From the NCBI GenBank assembly GCA_021793055.1, contig JAJYTL010000252.1:1-5169 (forward strand): DNA of 5,169 nt, in the 5' to 3' direction. A program made the translations under genes and the position numbers. Positions 1 through 5,169 of the stretch are shown piece after piece; positions within the stretch are counted from its first letter, which is position 1, and the number at the start of each line of letters is the position of its first letter. This DNA is from Pseudomonadota bacterium. GTDB taxonomy: Bacteria; Pseudomonadota; Alphaproteobacteria; Ferrovibrionales; Ferrovibrionaceae. The notes beneath the pieces are model-generated. The model did no database searches. It saw only the letters and a list, made by a program, of their open reading frames with translations, and was not told where the DNA came from.

Positions 1-112
1 TCTGCGGTGACGGCATCTGACGTCCAGCGTCCGGCCCTAAGCCGGCCCGACGGGGTTTATCCCATCCGCCGCCCCGGTTAAGCTTTCGCTTTGCCACGGG
101 CGGCGAGACCGG
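1..112. other. Upstream segment, no gene assigned
   Basis: This short stretch before the first gene holds nothing I can name. One plus-strand frame is open from the window edge to a TAA at 79-81 and would give about 26 residues ending in DGVYPIRRPG. That could be the tail of an upstream gene, but the other two plus frames also close early (TGA at 8-10 and at 16-18), so the neighbour cannot be identified. A weak GC hairpin (CCGGC at 31-35 with GCCGG at 41-45) lies here without a convincing T-tract. No promoter elements stand out. Confidence 0.3.
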
Positions 113-1465
113 ATGCGCGAAACCTTTGAGGGTGCCGATGCGAACGCCGATTTGCGCGCCGGGCTTTTGGATGCGCGAACGCGCACGCTCGCCCTTCTCG
201 AAGGGCTGGATCCCGAGGAACACCGTGCCCGCCGCGCCTGGCGCCGGCAGGACGAGGCCCTGACCCTGCTGCAGCTTTCCATCGTCAATCCGCTGCTCTG
301 GGAAGCCGGCCATATCGCCTGGTTCCACGAGCGCTTCGTGCTGCGCGATCTCGACCGCAAGCCGCCGATCCGCCCTGACGCCGATGCGCTCTACCGATCG
401 CTGGATGTGCCGCCGGATGCGCGCTGGAGCCTAGATTTGCCGCCGCTTCAGACGACACTTGGCTATATGGCCGTGGTGCAGGATGAAGTGGTCGGCCGGC
501 TGCAACGCGGGCCGATGAGTCCACACGCGCGGGAAGTTCAGGCGATCGGCATCCTGCACGAGGACATGCACGACGAGACCCTGGTCTATGGCCGCCAGAC
601 GCTCGGCTATCCGGCGCCGGGCTTCGCCGTTCCGCCCGGTCCGGCGCTCGCGGCCGGGCCGCTGCCGGGCGACGTGGCAATCCCCGGCGGCCGTTTCCGT
701 CTCGGCGCCGAACCCGGCCACGGCGGGCTCGTGCTCGACAACGAGAAATGGGCCCATGAGGTCGCGGTCAAACCCTTCCGCATCGCCCGCGCGCCGGTGA
801 CCAACGCCGAGTTCGCCGCCTTCGTCGCCGACGGCGGCTATCGCGCGCGGCGCTTCTGGGACGATGTCGGCTGGCATTGGCGGAGCGAGACCGGCGCCCA
901 GCATCCGCTTTACTGGATCACCGAGGGGCCGGGCTGGCAGACCCGGCAATTCGATCGCATCGTCGCCTTGGCACCGCACCAGCCGGTGAGCCATGTCAGC
1001 TGGCACGAGGCCAAGGCCTTCTGCCGCTGGGCCGGGCGCCGGCTCCCGACGGAGCTCGAATGGGAAGTCGCGGCCGCGGCCGAGCCCGCCGCCAGCGGCG
1101 GCCTCGGCTCGGTCAAGCGCCGCTATCCCTGGGGCGCGGCGGCGCCCGGCATCGCGTATGCCAATCTCGATGGCCGGCTTCTCGGCACGGTTGATGTCGC
1201 GGCCTTCGCGGCCGGCGATTCGGCCTTCGGCTGCCGGCAGATGATCGGCAACGTGTGGGAATGGACGGATTCGGCCTTCCTGCCCTATCCAGGTTTCGTG
1301 CCCGGCCCGTACAAGGCCTATTCCGAGCCCTGGTTTGGGCCGCTCAAGGTCTTGCGCGGCGGCTGTTTCGCCACCCGTGGCCGGCTGACCTCCAATCTCT
1401 ACCGCAACTTTTTCCCGCCCGATCGGCGCGATCTTTTTGCCGGCCTGCGCACCTGTGCGCTATAA
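113..1465 (+). CDS. senA: SenA-like selenoneine synthase (EgtB-related non-heme iron enzyme)
   Basis: A complete 450-residue protein with the EgtB architecture. An N-terminal DinB-type four-helix domain (about 15-165) is followed by an FGE-sulfatase domain (about 187-449). Likely iron ligands are the HEDMH motif (H149, H153) plus H67 in the helix LLWEAGHIAWFHE; H72 is the alternative. The C-terminal half shows GNVWEWTDS (379-387), LRGGCFAT (414-421) and YRNFFPPDRRDLFAGLRTCA (430-449). NPLLWEAGHIAWF and the RRDLFAGLRTCA ending resemble SenA. Classical EgtB has KWHLAHTTWFFE at the first site and a different C-terminus. In characterised systems SenA uses O2 and iron to join hercynine to a selenosugar, leading to selenoneine. 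The substrate here is inferred from family resemblance. ATG 113 is the first start after an in-frame TAA at 38-40, with a weak GGCGAGA at 102-108. A sulfur-using EgtB-like role remains possible. Confidence 0.78.
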   Translation: MRETFEGADANADLRAGLLDARTRTLALLEGLDPEEHRARRAWRRQDEALTLLQLSIVNPLLWEAGHIAWFHERFVLRDLDRKPPIRPDADALYRSLDVPPDARWSLDLPPLQTTLGYMAVVQDEVVGRLQRGPMSPHAREVQAIGILHEDMHDETLVYGRQTLGYPAPGFAVPPGPALAAGPLPGDVAIPGGRFRLGAEPGHGGLVLDNEKWAHEVAVKPFRIARAPVTNAEFAAFVADGGYRARRFWDDVGWHWRSETGAQHPLYWITEGPGWQTRQFDRIVALAPHQPVSHVSWHEAKAFCRWAGRRLPTELEWEVAAAAEPAASGGLGSVKRRYPWGAAAPGIAYANLDGRLLGTVDVAAFAAGDSAFGCRQMIGNVWEWTDSAFLPYPGFVPGPYKAYSEPWFGPLKVLRGGCFATRGRLTSNLYRNFFPPDRRDLFAGLRTCAL

Positions 1466-1516
1466 CAGCGCCGCAACGGCGAACGGCCGCATCGCGGCGT
1501 CGCGCGAGAGAGTGTC

Positions 1517-1521
1517 GAGAG
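1517..1521 (+). promoter_or_regulatory. Ribosome binding site of the acyl-CoA dehydrogenase
   Basis: GAGAG lies four bases before ATG 1526 and supports that start. The 60-base gap after the SenA-like gene contains only a tiny GCCG-CAA-CGGC hairpin (1470-1480) and no T-tract, so read-through transcription from the upstream gene is plausible. Confidence 0.5.
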
Positions 1522-1525
1522 TGCC

Positions 1526-2710
1526 ATGATCTTAGCGGAACAACCGTCGCCAGCCGGCGAACGACCCGAAATCCAGCAGATTCGCGAGGCGGTGCGGGCG
1601 CTCTGCGCGCGGTTTCCGGGCGCCTATTGGCGCGAACTCGACCGCGCGCGCGCCTACCCGAAGGAATTCGTCGCGGCGTTGACCGAGGCCGGCATGCTTT
1701 CGGTGCTGATCCCTGAGGAATACGGCGGCAGCGGCCTCGGCCTCGTCGCCGCGGCGGCGATCCTCGAGGAGGTTCAGAAAAGCGGCGGCAACGGTGCCGC
1801 CTGCCACGCCCAGATGTACATCATGGGGACGATTCTGCGCCACGGTAGCGAGGCCCAGAAGCGCCAGTGGCTGCCCGGCATCGCCTTGGGCGCGCTGCGC
1901 TTGCAGGCGTTCGGTGTCACCGAGCCTTCGGCTGGCACCGACACCACGGCGATCCGCACCACCGCCGTCCGCGATGGCGAGCGTTATATCGTCAACGGCC
2001 AGAAGGTGTGGACGAGCCGCGCCGAGCACTCCGATCTGCTGCTGCTGCTGGCGCGCACCACGCCCCGCGACCAGGTGGCGAAGCGCACCGAGGGGCTTTC
2101 GGTCTTTGTCGTCGACATGCGCGAGGCGGTCGGCCACGGCCTCACCATCCGGCCGATCCGCACCATGCTCAATCACGCGACGACCGAGGTCTTTTTCGAC
2201 AATCTCGCGGTGCCGGCGGCGAACCTGATCGGCGTGGAAGGCAAGGGCTTCCGCTACATCCTGGACGGCATGAACGCGGAGCGCATCCTGATCGCGGCTG
2301 AATGCGTCGGCGACGCGCGCTGGTTTCTCACCCGTGCCTCGGATTATGCGCGCGAGCGCGTGGTCTTCGGCCGGCCGATCGGGCAGAACCAGGGCATCCA
2401 GTTCCCCATCGCCCGCAGCTATATCGAGACCGAGGCGGCGGCGCTGATGATGCAGCGCGCGGCAAGCCTGTTCGAGGCCGGCCAGCCTTGCGGCGCCGAG
2501 GCCAACATGGCGAAGCTTCTCGCCGCCGATGCCTCATGGAAGGCGGCCGATATGTGCTTGCAGACCCACGGCGGCTTCGGCTTCGCCGAGGATTACGATA
2601 TCGAGCGCAAGTTCCGCGAGACCCGGCTCTACCAGGTGGCGCCGATCTCGACCAATCTCATCCTCGGCTACGTGGCCGAACACGTGCTCGGCCTGCCGCG
2701 CTCTTATTGA
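1526..2710 (+). CDS. Acyl-CoA dehydrogenase family flavoprotein
   Basis: A complete 394-residue acyl-CoA dehydrogenase, the normal length for the family. Expected role: FAD-dependent alpha,beta-desaturation of an acyl-CoA in the cytoplasm, with electrons passed to ETF. The helical N-domain spans about 12-125. The beta domain opens with the flavin/substrate motif FGVTEPSAGTDTT (129-141) and continues with VNGQKVWTSRAEHSD (156-170). The C-terminal helical domain has RVVFGRPIGQNQGIQFPIA (278-296), LQTHGGFGFAEDYDIERKFRE (345-365) and a LGLPRSY tail. The usual catalytic glutamate of the C-terminal YEGT motif is missing: aligning YQVAP with YQIYE of medium-chain enzymes puts P373 there. E252 in MNAERILIA falls where isovaleryl- and long-chain dehydrogenases carry their base, so the enzyme is probably active. 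Substrate unknown. It lies 49 bases before an HTD2-like hydratase, suggesting a shared CoA pathway. Confidence 0.93.
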   Translation: MILAEQPSPAGERPEIQQIREAVRALCARFPGAYWRELDRARAYPKEFVAALTEAGMLSVLIPEEYGGSGLGLVAAAAILEEVQKSGGNGAACHAQMYIMGTILRHGSEAQKRQWLPGIALGALRLQAFGVTEPSAGTDTTAIRTTAVRDGERYIVNGQKVWTSRAEHSDLLLLLARTTPRDQVAKRTEGLSVFVVDMREAVGHGLTIRPIRTMLNHATTEVFFDNLAVPAANLIGVEGKGFRYILDGMNAERILIAAECVGDARWFLTRASDYARERVVFGRPIGQNQGIQFPIARSYIETEAAALMMQRAASLFEAGQPCGAEANMAKLLAADASWKAADMCLQTHGGFGFAEDYDIERKFRETRLYQVAPISTNLILGYVAEHVLGLPRSY

Positions 2711-2759
2711 CGCCGGGGCCGCGCCGTGAGAGTCCGCTTTTGATCTAGGTTCTCTTGCC

Positions 2760-3626
2760 ATGAGCGACAGCGCAAATCCCGTCACGGCCGCATCCCTCGC
2801 CCCTCTCAAGGACTGGATCGGCCGCAGTGAAAGCGTCAGCGAGGTCCTGGCCCCGGCGCAGGCCGCGAAACTCGCGGCGACCATCGATCTCGCGCACGCG
2901 CCGGTAACCGGCGAGCCGCTGCCGCCGCTCTGGCACTGGATGTTCTTCAACGCTGTCGCGCCGGCCGGCGAAATCGGGCCGGACGGCCACCCGAAGCGGG
3001 GCGGCTTCCTGCCGCCGGTGCCCTTGCCGCGGCGGATGTGGGCGGCGAGCCGGCTCAGTTTCGAGACGCCGCTTCGGGTCGGCGAAATGGCGACGCGCCG
3101 TGCCGAGATCGCCGATGTCGAGATCAAGGACGGCCGCTCGGGCTTGCTCGTTTTCGTCACCATCCGCTATCGCATTTCCACCACCGGCGGCGGCGCGATG
3201 GAAGAAGAGAACACCGTCGTCTATCGCGGCGCCGCGGCGACGGCAACGGCAACGGTCGCCGATCCGGCGCCGACCAACAGCCGGTGGCGGCGCGAGATCT
3301 ATCCCGATCCGGTGCTGCTGTTCCGCTATTCGGCGGTCACCTTCAACGGCCATCGCATCCATTACGACCAGCCTTATGTCACCGGCGTCGAAGGCTATCC
3401 CGGCCTCGTGGTGCATGGACCGCTGACCGCGACGTTGCTGGCCGAGCATCTCCGCGCCCATTGGCCGGCCGCGCCCTCGGGCGTAAGCATTCGCGCGCGA
3501 AGCCCGCTTTTTGCGCCCGCGCCGTTCACGGTTCACGGCCTGCCGGAAGAGGGCGACAAGCGGGTCGCGTTGTGGGCGGCGAATGCGGCGGGCGGCCTCG
3601 CCATGACCATGGAGGCGCGCTTCTGA
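2760..3626 (+). CDS. FAS1/HTD2-like acyl-CoA (de)hydratase, mesaconyl/itaconyl-CoA hydratase type
   Basis: A 288-residue double hot-dog protein of the FAS1-like dehydratase/HTD2 group, which includes mesaconyl-C4-CoA and itaconyl-CoA hydratases. The N-terminal hot dog (about 10-160) carries the family-typical PPLWHWMFFN (55-64) and GGFLPPVPLPRRMWA (81-95). The C-terminal hot dog carries FRYSAVTFNGHRIHYDQPY (188-206) and EGYPGLVVHGP (211-221). N196, H198, H201, D203 and H219 are the candidate active-site residues. Expected reaction: reversible hydration of an enoyl-CoA, fitting directly after the acyl-CoA dehydrogenase upstream. In characterised relatives the substrates are C5 branched dicarboxylyl-CoAs, but that specificity is not readable here. 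No CitE-type lyase or CaiB-type CoA-transferase, which often accompany such genes, lies in the window. ATG 2760 is the first start after an in-frame TGA at 2727-2729. The ribosome binding site is poor, hinting at weak or leader-independent initiation. Confidence 0.85.
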   Translation: MSDSANPVTAASLAPLKDWIGRSESVSEVLAPAQAAKLAATIDLAHAPVTGEPLPPLWHWMFFNAVAPAGEIGPDGHPKRGGFLPPVPLPRRMWAASRLSFETPLRVGEMATRRAEIADVEIKDGRSGLLVFVTIRYRISTTGGGAMEEENTVVYRGAAATATATVADPAPTNSRWRREIYPDPVLLFRYSAVTFNGHRIHYDQPYVTGVEGYPGLVVHGPLTATLLAEHLRAHWPAAPSGVSIRARSPLFAPAPFTVHGLPEEGDKRVALWAANAAGGLAMTMEARF

Positions 3627-3670
3627 GATCGCGGGCGACTCGCGTCGAGCCGTCCTTGTTTGCATCGGCG

Positions 3671-3676
3671 AGGGGG
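3671..3676 (+). promoter_or_regulatory. Ribosome binding site deciding the Sco start
   Basis: AGGGGG lies seven bases before ATG 3684. It selects this ATG over the in-frame TTG at 3660, which lies upstream of the site and would add eight residues (MHRRGGFE), and over the internal ATG at 3711. Confidence 0.7.
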
Positions 3677-3683
3677 TTTCGAG

Positions 3684-4388
3684 ATGTCGGTTGAAGGGGT
3701 TTTGGCCAAGATGGCGCGCTCGGCGCCGCGCGCCGCGTGGCGGCGGCTTCTCGGCCTGATCGCGGCCGGCCTGCTGGCGGGTTCTGTCGCCGCTTGTCAC
3801 AAGCCGGCGGCCTGGCATGGCATCGACGTATCCGGCGCCCTGCCGCCGCTCAGCTTCACCATGACCAGCGCCGCGACCGGCCGGCCGGTGACGGCGGCCG
3901 ACTACCGCGGCAAGGTGGTGATGCTTTATTTCGGCTACACCCATTGTCCGGACGTTTGCCCACTCACGCTCTCGAACATCGCCCGGGCCTTGAAGCGCCT
4001 CGGGCCGCTCTCGGGCAAAGTCGCGGTGCTTTTCGTCACCGTCGACCCCAATCGCGACAGCCTTACGGTGCTCAAGCGCTACACGTCGCTGTTCGCCCCG
4101 GAGATCACCGGTCTTCGCGGCACGCCGGACCAGCTCGCGGCGCTGGCCAGGCGCTACCGCGTTGCCTATTCGGTGACGCCGGCGCACGGCACCGAGCCCT
4201 ACGAGGTGACGCACGGCGCCGGCGTCTACGTTTTCGATCAAAGCGGCGCGGCTCGGCTCGTGATTTCCTCGCTGCACACCGCGAAGCCGGATATCCCGGG
4301 CGCGGCCGACGACCTCAAGCGGCTGGTGACGCACGGCGCGCCGAAGGGCCTGTTCGGCCGCATCATGGCCTTGTTCGGGCGGCTCTGA
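3684..4388 (+). CDS. sco: SCO1/SenC/PrrC-family copper chaperone lipoprotein
   Basis: A 234-residue Sco protein with a thioredoxin-like fold. Sco proteins bind copper and/or act as thiol reductases in maturing the CuA site of cytochrome c oxidase on the periplasmic face. The copper motif FGYTHCPDVCP (83-93) gives C88 and C92; the distant third ligand is H177 in EVTHGAG. VDPNRD (120-125) is also family-typical. An N-terminal stretch with arginines, then LLGLIAAGLLAGSVAAC, ends in a lipobox-like VAAC at C38, so a lipid-anchored periplasmic protein is likely. An uncleaved anchor is the alternative. The C-terminus has a short extra tail (GLFGRIMALFGRL) that looks amphipathic. Although the family is also named SenC, it is unrelated to the selenoneine-pathway SenC. 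It lies 57 bases after the hydratase gene and may have its own promoter, which I could not place. It converges on a PCu(A)C chaperone gene 18 bases away. Confidence 0.94.
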   Translation: MSVEGVLAKMARSAPRAAWRRLLGLIAAGLLAGSVAACHKPAAWHGIDVSGALPPLSFTMTSAATGRPVTAADYRGKVVMLYFGYTHCPDVCPLTLSNIARALKRLGPLSGKVAVLFVTVDPNRDSLTVLKRYTSLFAPEITGLRGTPDQLAALARRYRVAYSVTPAHGTEPYEVTHGAGVYVFDQSGAARLVISSLHTAKPDIPGAADDLKRLVTHGAPKGLFGRIMALFGRL

Positions 4389-4406
4389 GCGGCCTTCGGC
4401 GCGCGG
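4389..4406. other. 18-base convergent gap between sco and the PCu(A)C gene
   Basis: The stop codons of two opposed copper-protein genes are separated by only 18 bases. The gap is GC-rich and contains a small GCC-TTC-GGC hairpin (4392-4400), with TATTTT following at 4408-4413 inside the chaperone's last codons. The stem is too short to call a terminator with confidence, so each transcript probably runs into the opposing gene. Confidence 0.4.
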
Positions 4407-4904
4407 CTATTTTCCGGTCGGCCCGCGCACCGGGAATTCGGCGCCGAGCGTCGTGCCGTTGGCGAATTTGAGCGTCACCAGCACCTTGGCGCCGGGCTTC
4501 ACGGCGGCGCTCGGCGACATGCACATCAGATGATAGCCGCCCGGCGCGAAGGCGACGCGGCCGTGCGCCGGCACCGGAACCTTCATCACCATGATCATGC
4601 GCTCGACGCCGTTCACGGTCTCGCTTCGGTGCAGCATGAGCTTGCCGCAGGCGGGCGAGGCCGCGGCGACCAGCGCCACAGCCCGGTCGCCGTTGTTGAA
4701 AAGGGTGAAATAGCCGGCCGCCGGAACCCCCGGCATGATCGCGCGGATCCAGGGCTTGCTAAGCGCGAGATGCGTGGCGGAAGCGGCGCGGGCCGGCGGG
4801 GGCGCGCCGATCAGGCCGAGAGCGAGGATCAGGGCGGCGGCAAGGCCGAGGATGCGTCCTTCAGCCGGTCCAGCGGCTGGCGTAAGCCGCGAGGGATGTT
4901 GCAC
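4407..4904 (-). CDS. pccA: PCu(A)C periplasmic copper chaperone
   Basis: From GTG 4904 this encodes 165 residues. The signal-peptide core GRILGLAAALILALGLIGA (17-35) is followed by a probable cleavage after PPPARA, then a cupredoxin-like PCu(A)C domain starting near SKPWIRA. The copper motif is exact: H92, ten residues, M103, twenty-one residues, H125, one residue, M127, within MLHRSETVNGVERM and GGYHLMCM. Family members bind Cu(I) in the periplasm and deliver it to Sco and to CuA of cytochrome oxidase. The frame stays open up to an ATG at 4976, but those extra 24 residues (MPSPFCSCSTSIAS...) look non-native, would lie wholly inside ctaG and lack a good ribosome binding site. GTG 4904 has AAGGAAG six bases upstream. 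The gene therefore overlaps ctaG by 44 bases and is probably translationally coupled to it. It converges with sco. Confidence 0.92.
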   Translation of the reverse strand: MQHPSRLTPAAGPAEGRILGLAAALILALGLIGAPPPARAASATHLALSKPWIRAIMPGVPAAGYFTLFNNGDRAVALVAAASPACGKLMLHRSETVNGVERMIMVMKVPVPAHGRVAFAPGGYHLMCMSPSAAVKPGAKVLVTLKFANGTTLGAEFPVRGPTGK

Positions 4905-5169
4905 GGGTGTCTTCCTTGACCAAGCTTTTTTCGTAGATGCGATAGAAGTTGAGCACGAGCAAAAAGGCGATGGCACTCATCATCGTCGAGGGAATCCAGA
5001 TGATCAAGCCGCCGAGAGTCTGGTCCTGGAGCGGCGTGATGCCGGGAAAGATGCGGCCGCAGAGGGCATAGACCGGATAGAGGTCGTCGCTCACGAAGCT
5101 GATATAGGCGCCGAGCAGAATCTGCGGCAGCATCACCGAAAAGGCGGCGAGGGCGCGGACCACGAACGA
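4861..5169 (-). CDS. ctaG: Cytochrome c oxidase assembly protein, caa3-CtaG family (partial, C-terminal part)
   Basis: The last 102 residues of a membrane protein whose start lies beyond the right edge of the window; the frame is open to base 5169. Two hydrophobic helices are visible, ALAAFSVMLPQILLGAYISF and LGGLIIWIPSTMMSAIAFLLV. Between them is a loop, DDLYPVYALCGRIFPGITPLQDQ, of the kind seen in caa3_CtaG-family proteins. A charged cytosolic-looking tail ends in ASRWTG. These multi-pass proteins are linked to assembly of the copper centres of heme-copper oxidases. They share only the name with the Cox11-type CtaG of many alphaproteobacteria. The PCu(A)C gene starts inside its 3' end, so the two probably form one copper-delivery operon. 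The N-terminal helices and any metal ligands they carry are not visible. Confidence 0.82.
   Translation of the reverse strand, partial: SFVVRALAAFSVMLPQILLGAYISFVSDDLYPVYALCGRIFPGITPLQDQTLGGLIIWIPSTMMSAIAFLLVLNFYRIYEKSLVKEDTRATSLAAYASRWTG
4911..4917 (-). promoter_or_regulatory. Ribosome binding site deciding the PCu(A)C start
   Basis: On the minus strand AAGGAAG lies six bases before GTG 4904, inside the coding end of ctaG. This is the best Shine-Dalgarno match near any in-frame start of the chaperone gene and is the reason for choosing GTG 4904 over ATG 4976. Confidence 0.65.

Noticed and set aside
1..16. Possible divergent minus-strand gene starting at an ATG at 16-14 (MPSPQ...)
   Set aside because: Only five codons are visible and there is no ribosome binding site upstream, so it cannot be supported.
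28..60. Possible terminator hairpin (CGTC-CGGC ... GCCG ... GACG) before the SenA-like gene
   Set aside because: The stem needs a four-base bulge and is followed only by GGGTTTAT, not a proper T-tract; too weak to call.
431..1006. Minus-strand open frame of 191 codons opposite the SenA-like gene
   Set aside because: No motif, no ribosome binding site of note, and it mirrors the plus-strand codon bias.
1532..2176. Minus-strand open frame of 214 codons opposite the acyl-CoA dehydrogenase
   Set aside because: Low-complexity translation (runs of alanine, arginine, glutamine), no domain, and fully opposite a well-supported gene.
2745..4334. Long minus-strand open frame of 529 codons opposite the hydratase and sco genes
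   Set aside because: It lies antisense to two genes with clear family motifs. Its translation is arginine-rich with no recognisable domain, as expected from antisense frames in very GC-rich coding DNA.
3684..4388. Reading the Sco gene (SenC in SCO1/SenC/PrrC) as the SenC partner of the SenA-like gene
   Set aside because: The protein has the CPDVC copper motif and a thioredoxin-like fold. Selenoneine SenC is a SelD-like selenophosphate enzyme. Only the name is shared.
4378..4413. Possible bidirectional terminator between sco and the PCu(A)C gene
   Set aside because: Available stems are only three base pairs with tight loops or mismatches. The TATTTT run is suggestive but not enough.
4530..4919. 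Plus-strand open frame of 129 codons opposite the PCu(A)C gene
   Set aside because: It is antisense to a gene with an exact copper-binding motif and signal peptide, and its own translation is arginine/glycine-rich without a domain.

Overview
The window is dense, very GC-rich DNA. Third codon positions are almost all G or C, intergenic gaps are short, and the gene content (Sco, PCu(A)C and CtaG copper proteins, a SenA/EgtB-type enzyme, an acyl-CoA dehydrogenase next to an HTD2-type hydratase) fits an aerobic proteobacterium, most likely an alphaproteobacterium and less likely a betaproteobacterium. This placement rests on general resemblance, not on a search. There are no RNA genes, mobile elements, CRISPR arrays or large repeats.

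Left part (1-1465): about 110 bases with no assignable gene are followed by a complete 450-residue ergothioneine-synthase-like protein on the plus strand. Its N-terminal DinB-type half and the C-terminal signature of its formylglycine-generating-enzyme (FGE) half resemble SenA, the selenoneine synthase, more than classical EgtB. No selenosugar synthase (SenB), SelD-like SenC or hercynine methyltransferase (EgtD) lies inside the window.

Middle part (1526-3626): a complete acyl-CoA dehydrogenase and a complete FAS1/HTD2-type (mesaconyl/itaconyl-CoA hydratase-like) hot-dog protein follow on the same strand, with gaps of 60 and 49 bases. Together they look like an oxidise-then-hydrate pair acting on a CoA thioester of unknown structure. 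The dehydrogenase lacks the usual C-terminal catalytic glutamate but has one at the position used by isovaleryl- and long-chain acyl-CoA dehydrogenases.

Right part (3684-5169): a copper-handling block for cytochrome oxidase assembly. A Sco lipoprotein on the plus strand converges, 18 bases apart, on a minus-strand pair made of a caa3-CtaG-type membrane protein (cut by the window edge) and a periplasmic PCu(A)C copper chaperone. The chaperone's best start is a GTG inside the end of ctaG, giving a 44-base overlap and probable translational coupling. All three proteins are expected to act outside the cytoplasm or in the membrane, where CuA/CuB sites are metallated.

A naming trap: Sco proteins are also called SenC in the SCO1/SenC/PrrC family. 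That SenC is unrelated to the SenC of the selenoneine pathway, so the Sco gene here is not evidence for a sen cluster.

I see no clearly undescribed system. The points most worth a second look are the SenA-like enzyme without visible partners, the relocated catalytic glutamate and unknown substrate of the CoA pair, and the embedded start of the copper chaperone.
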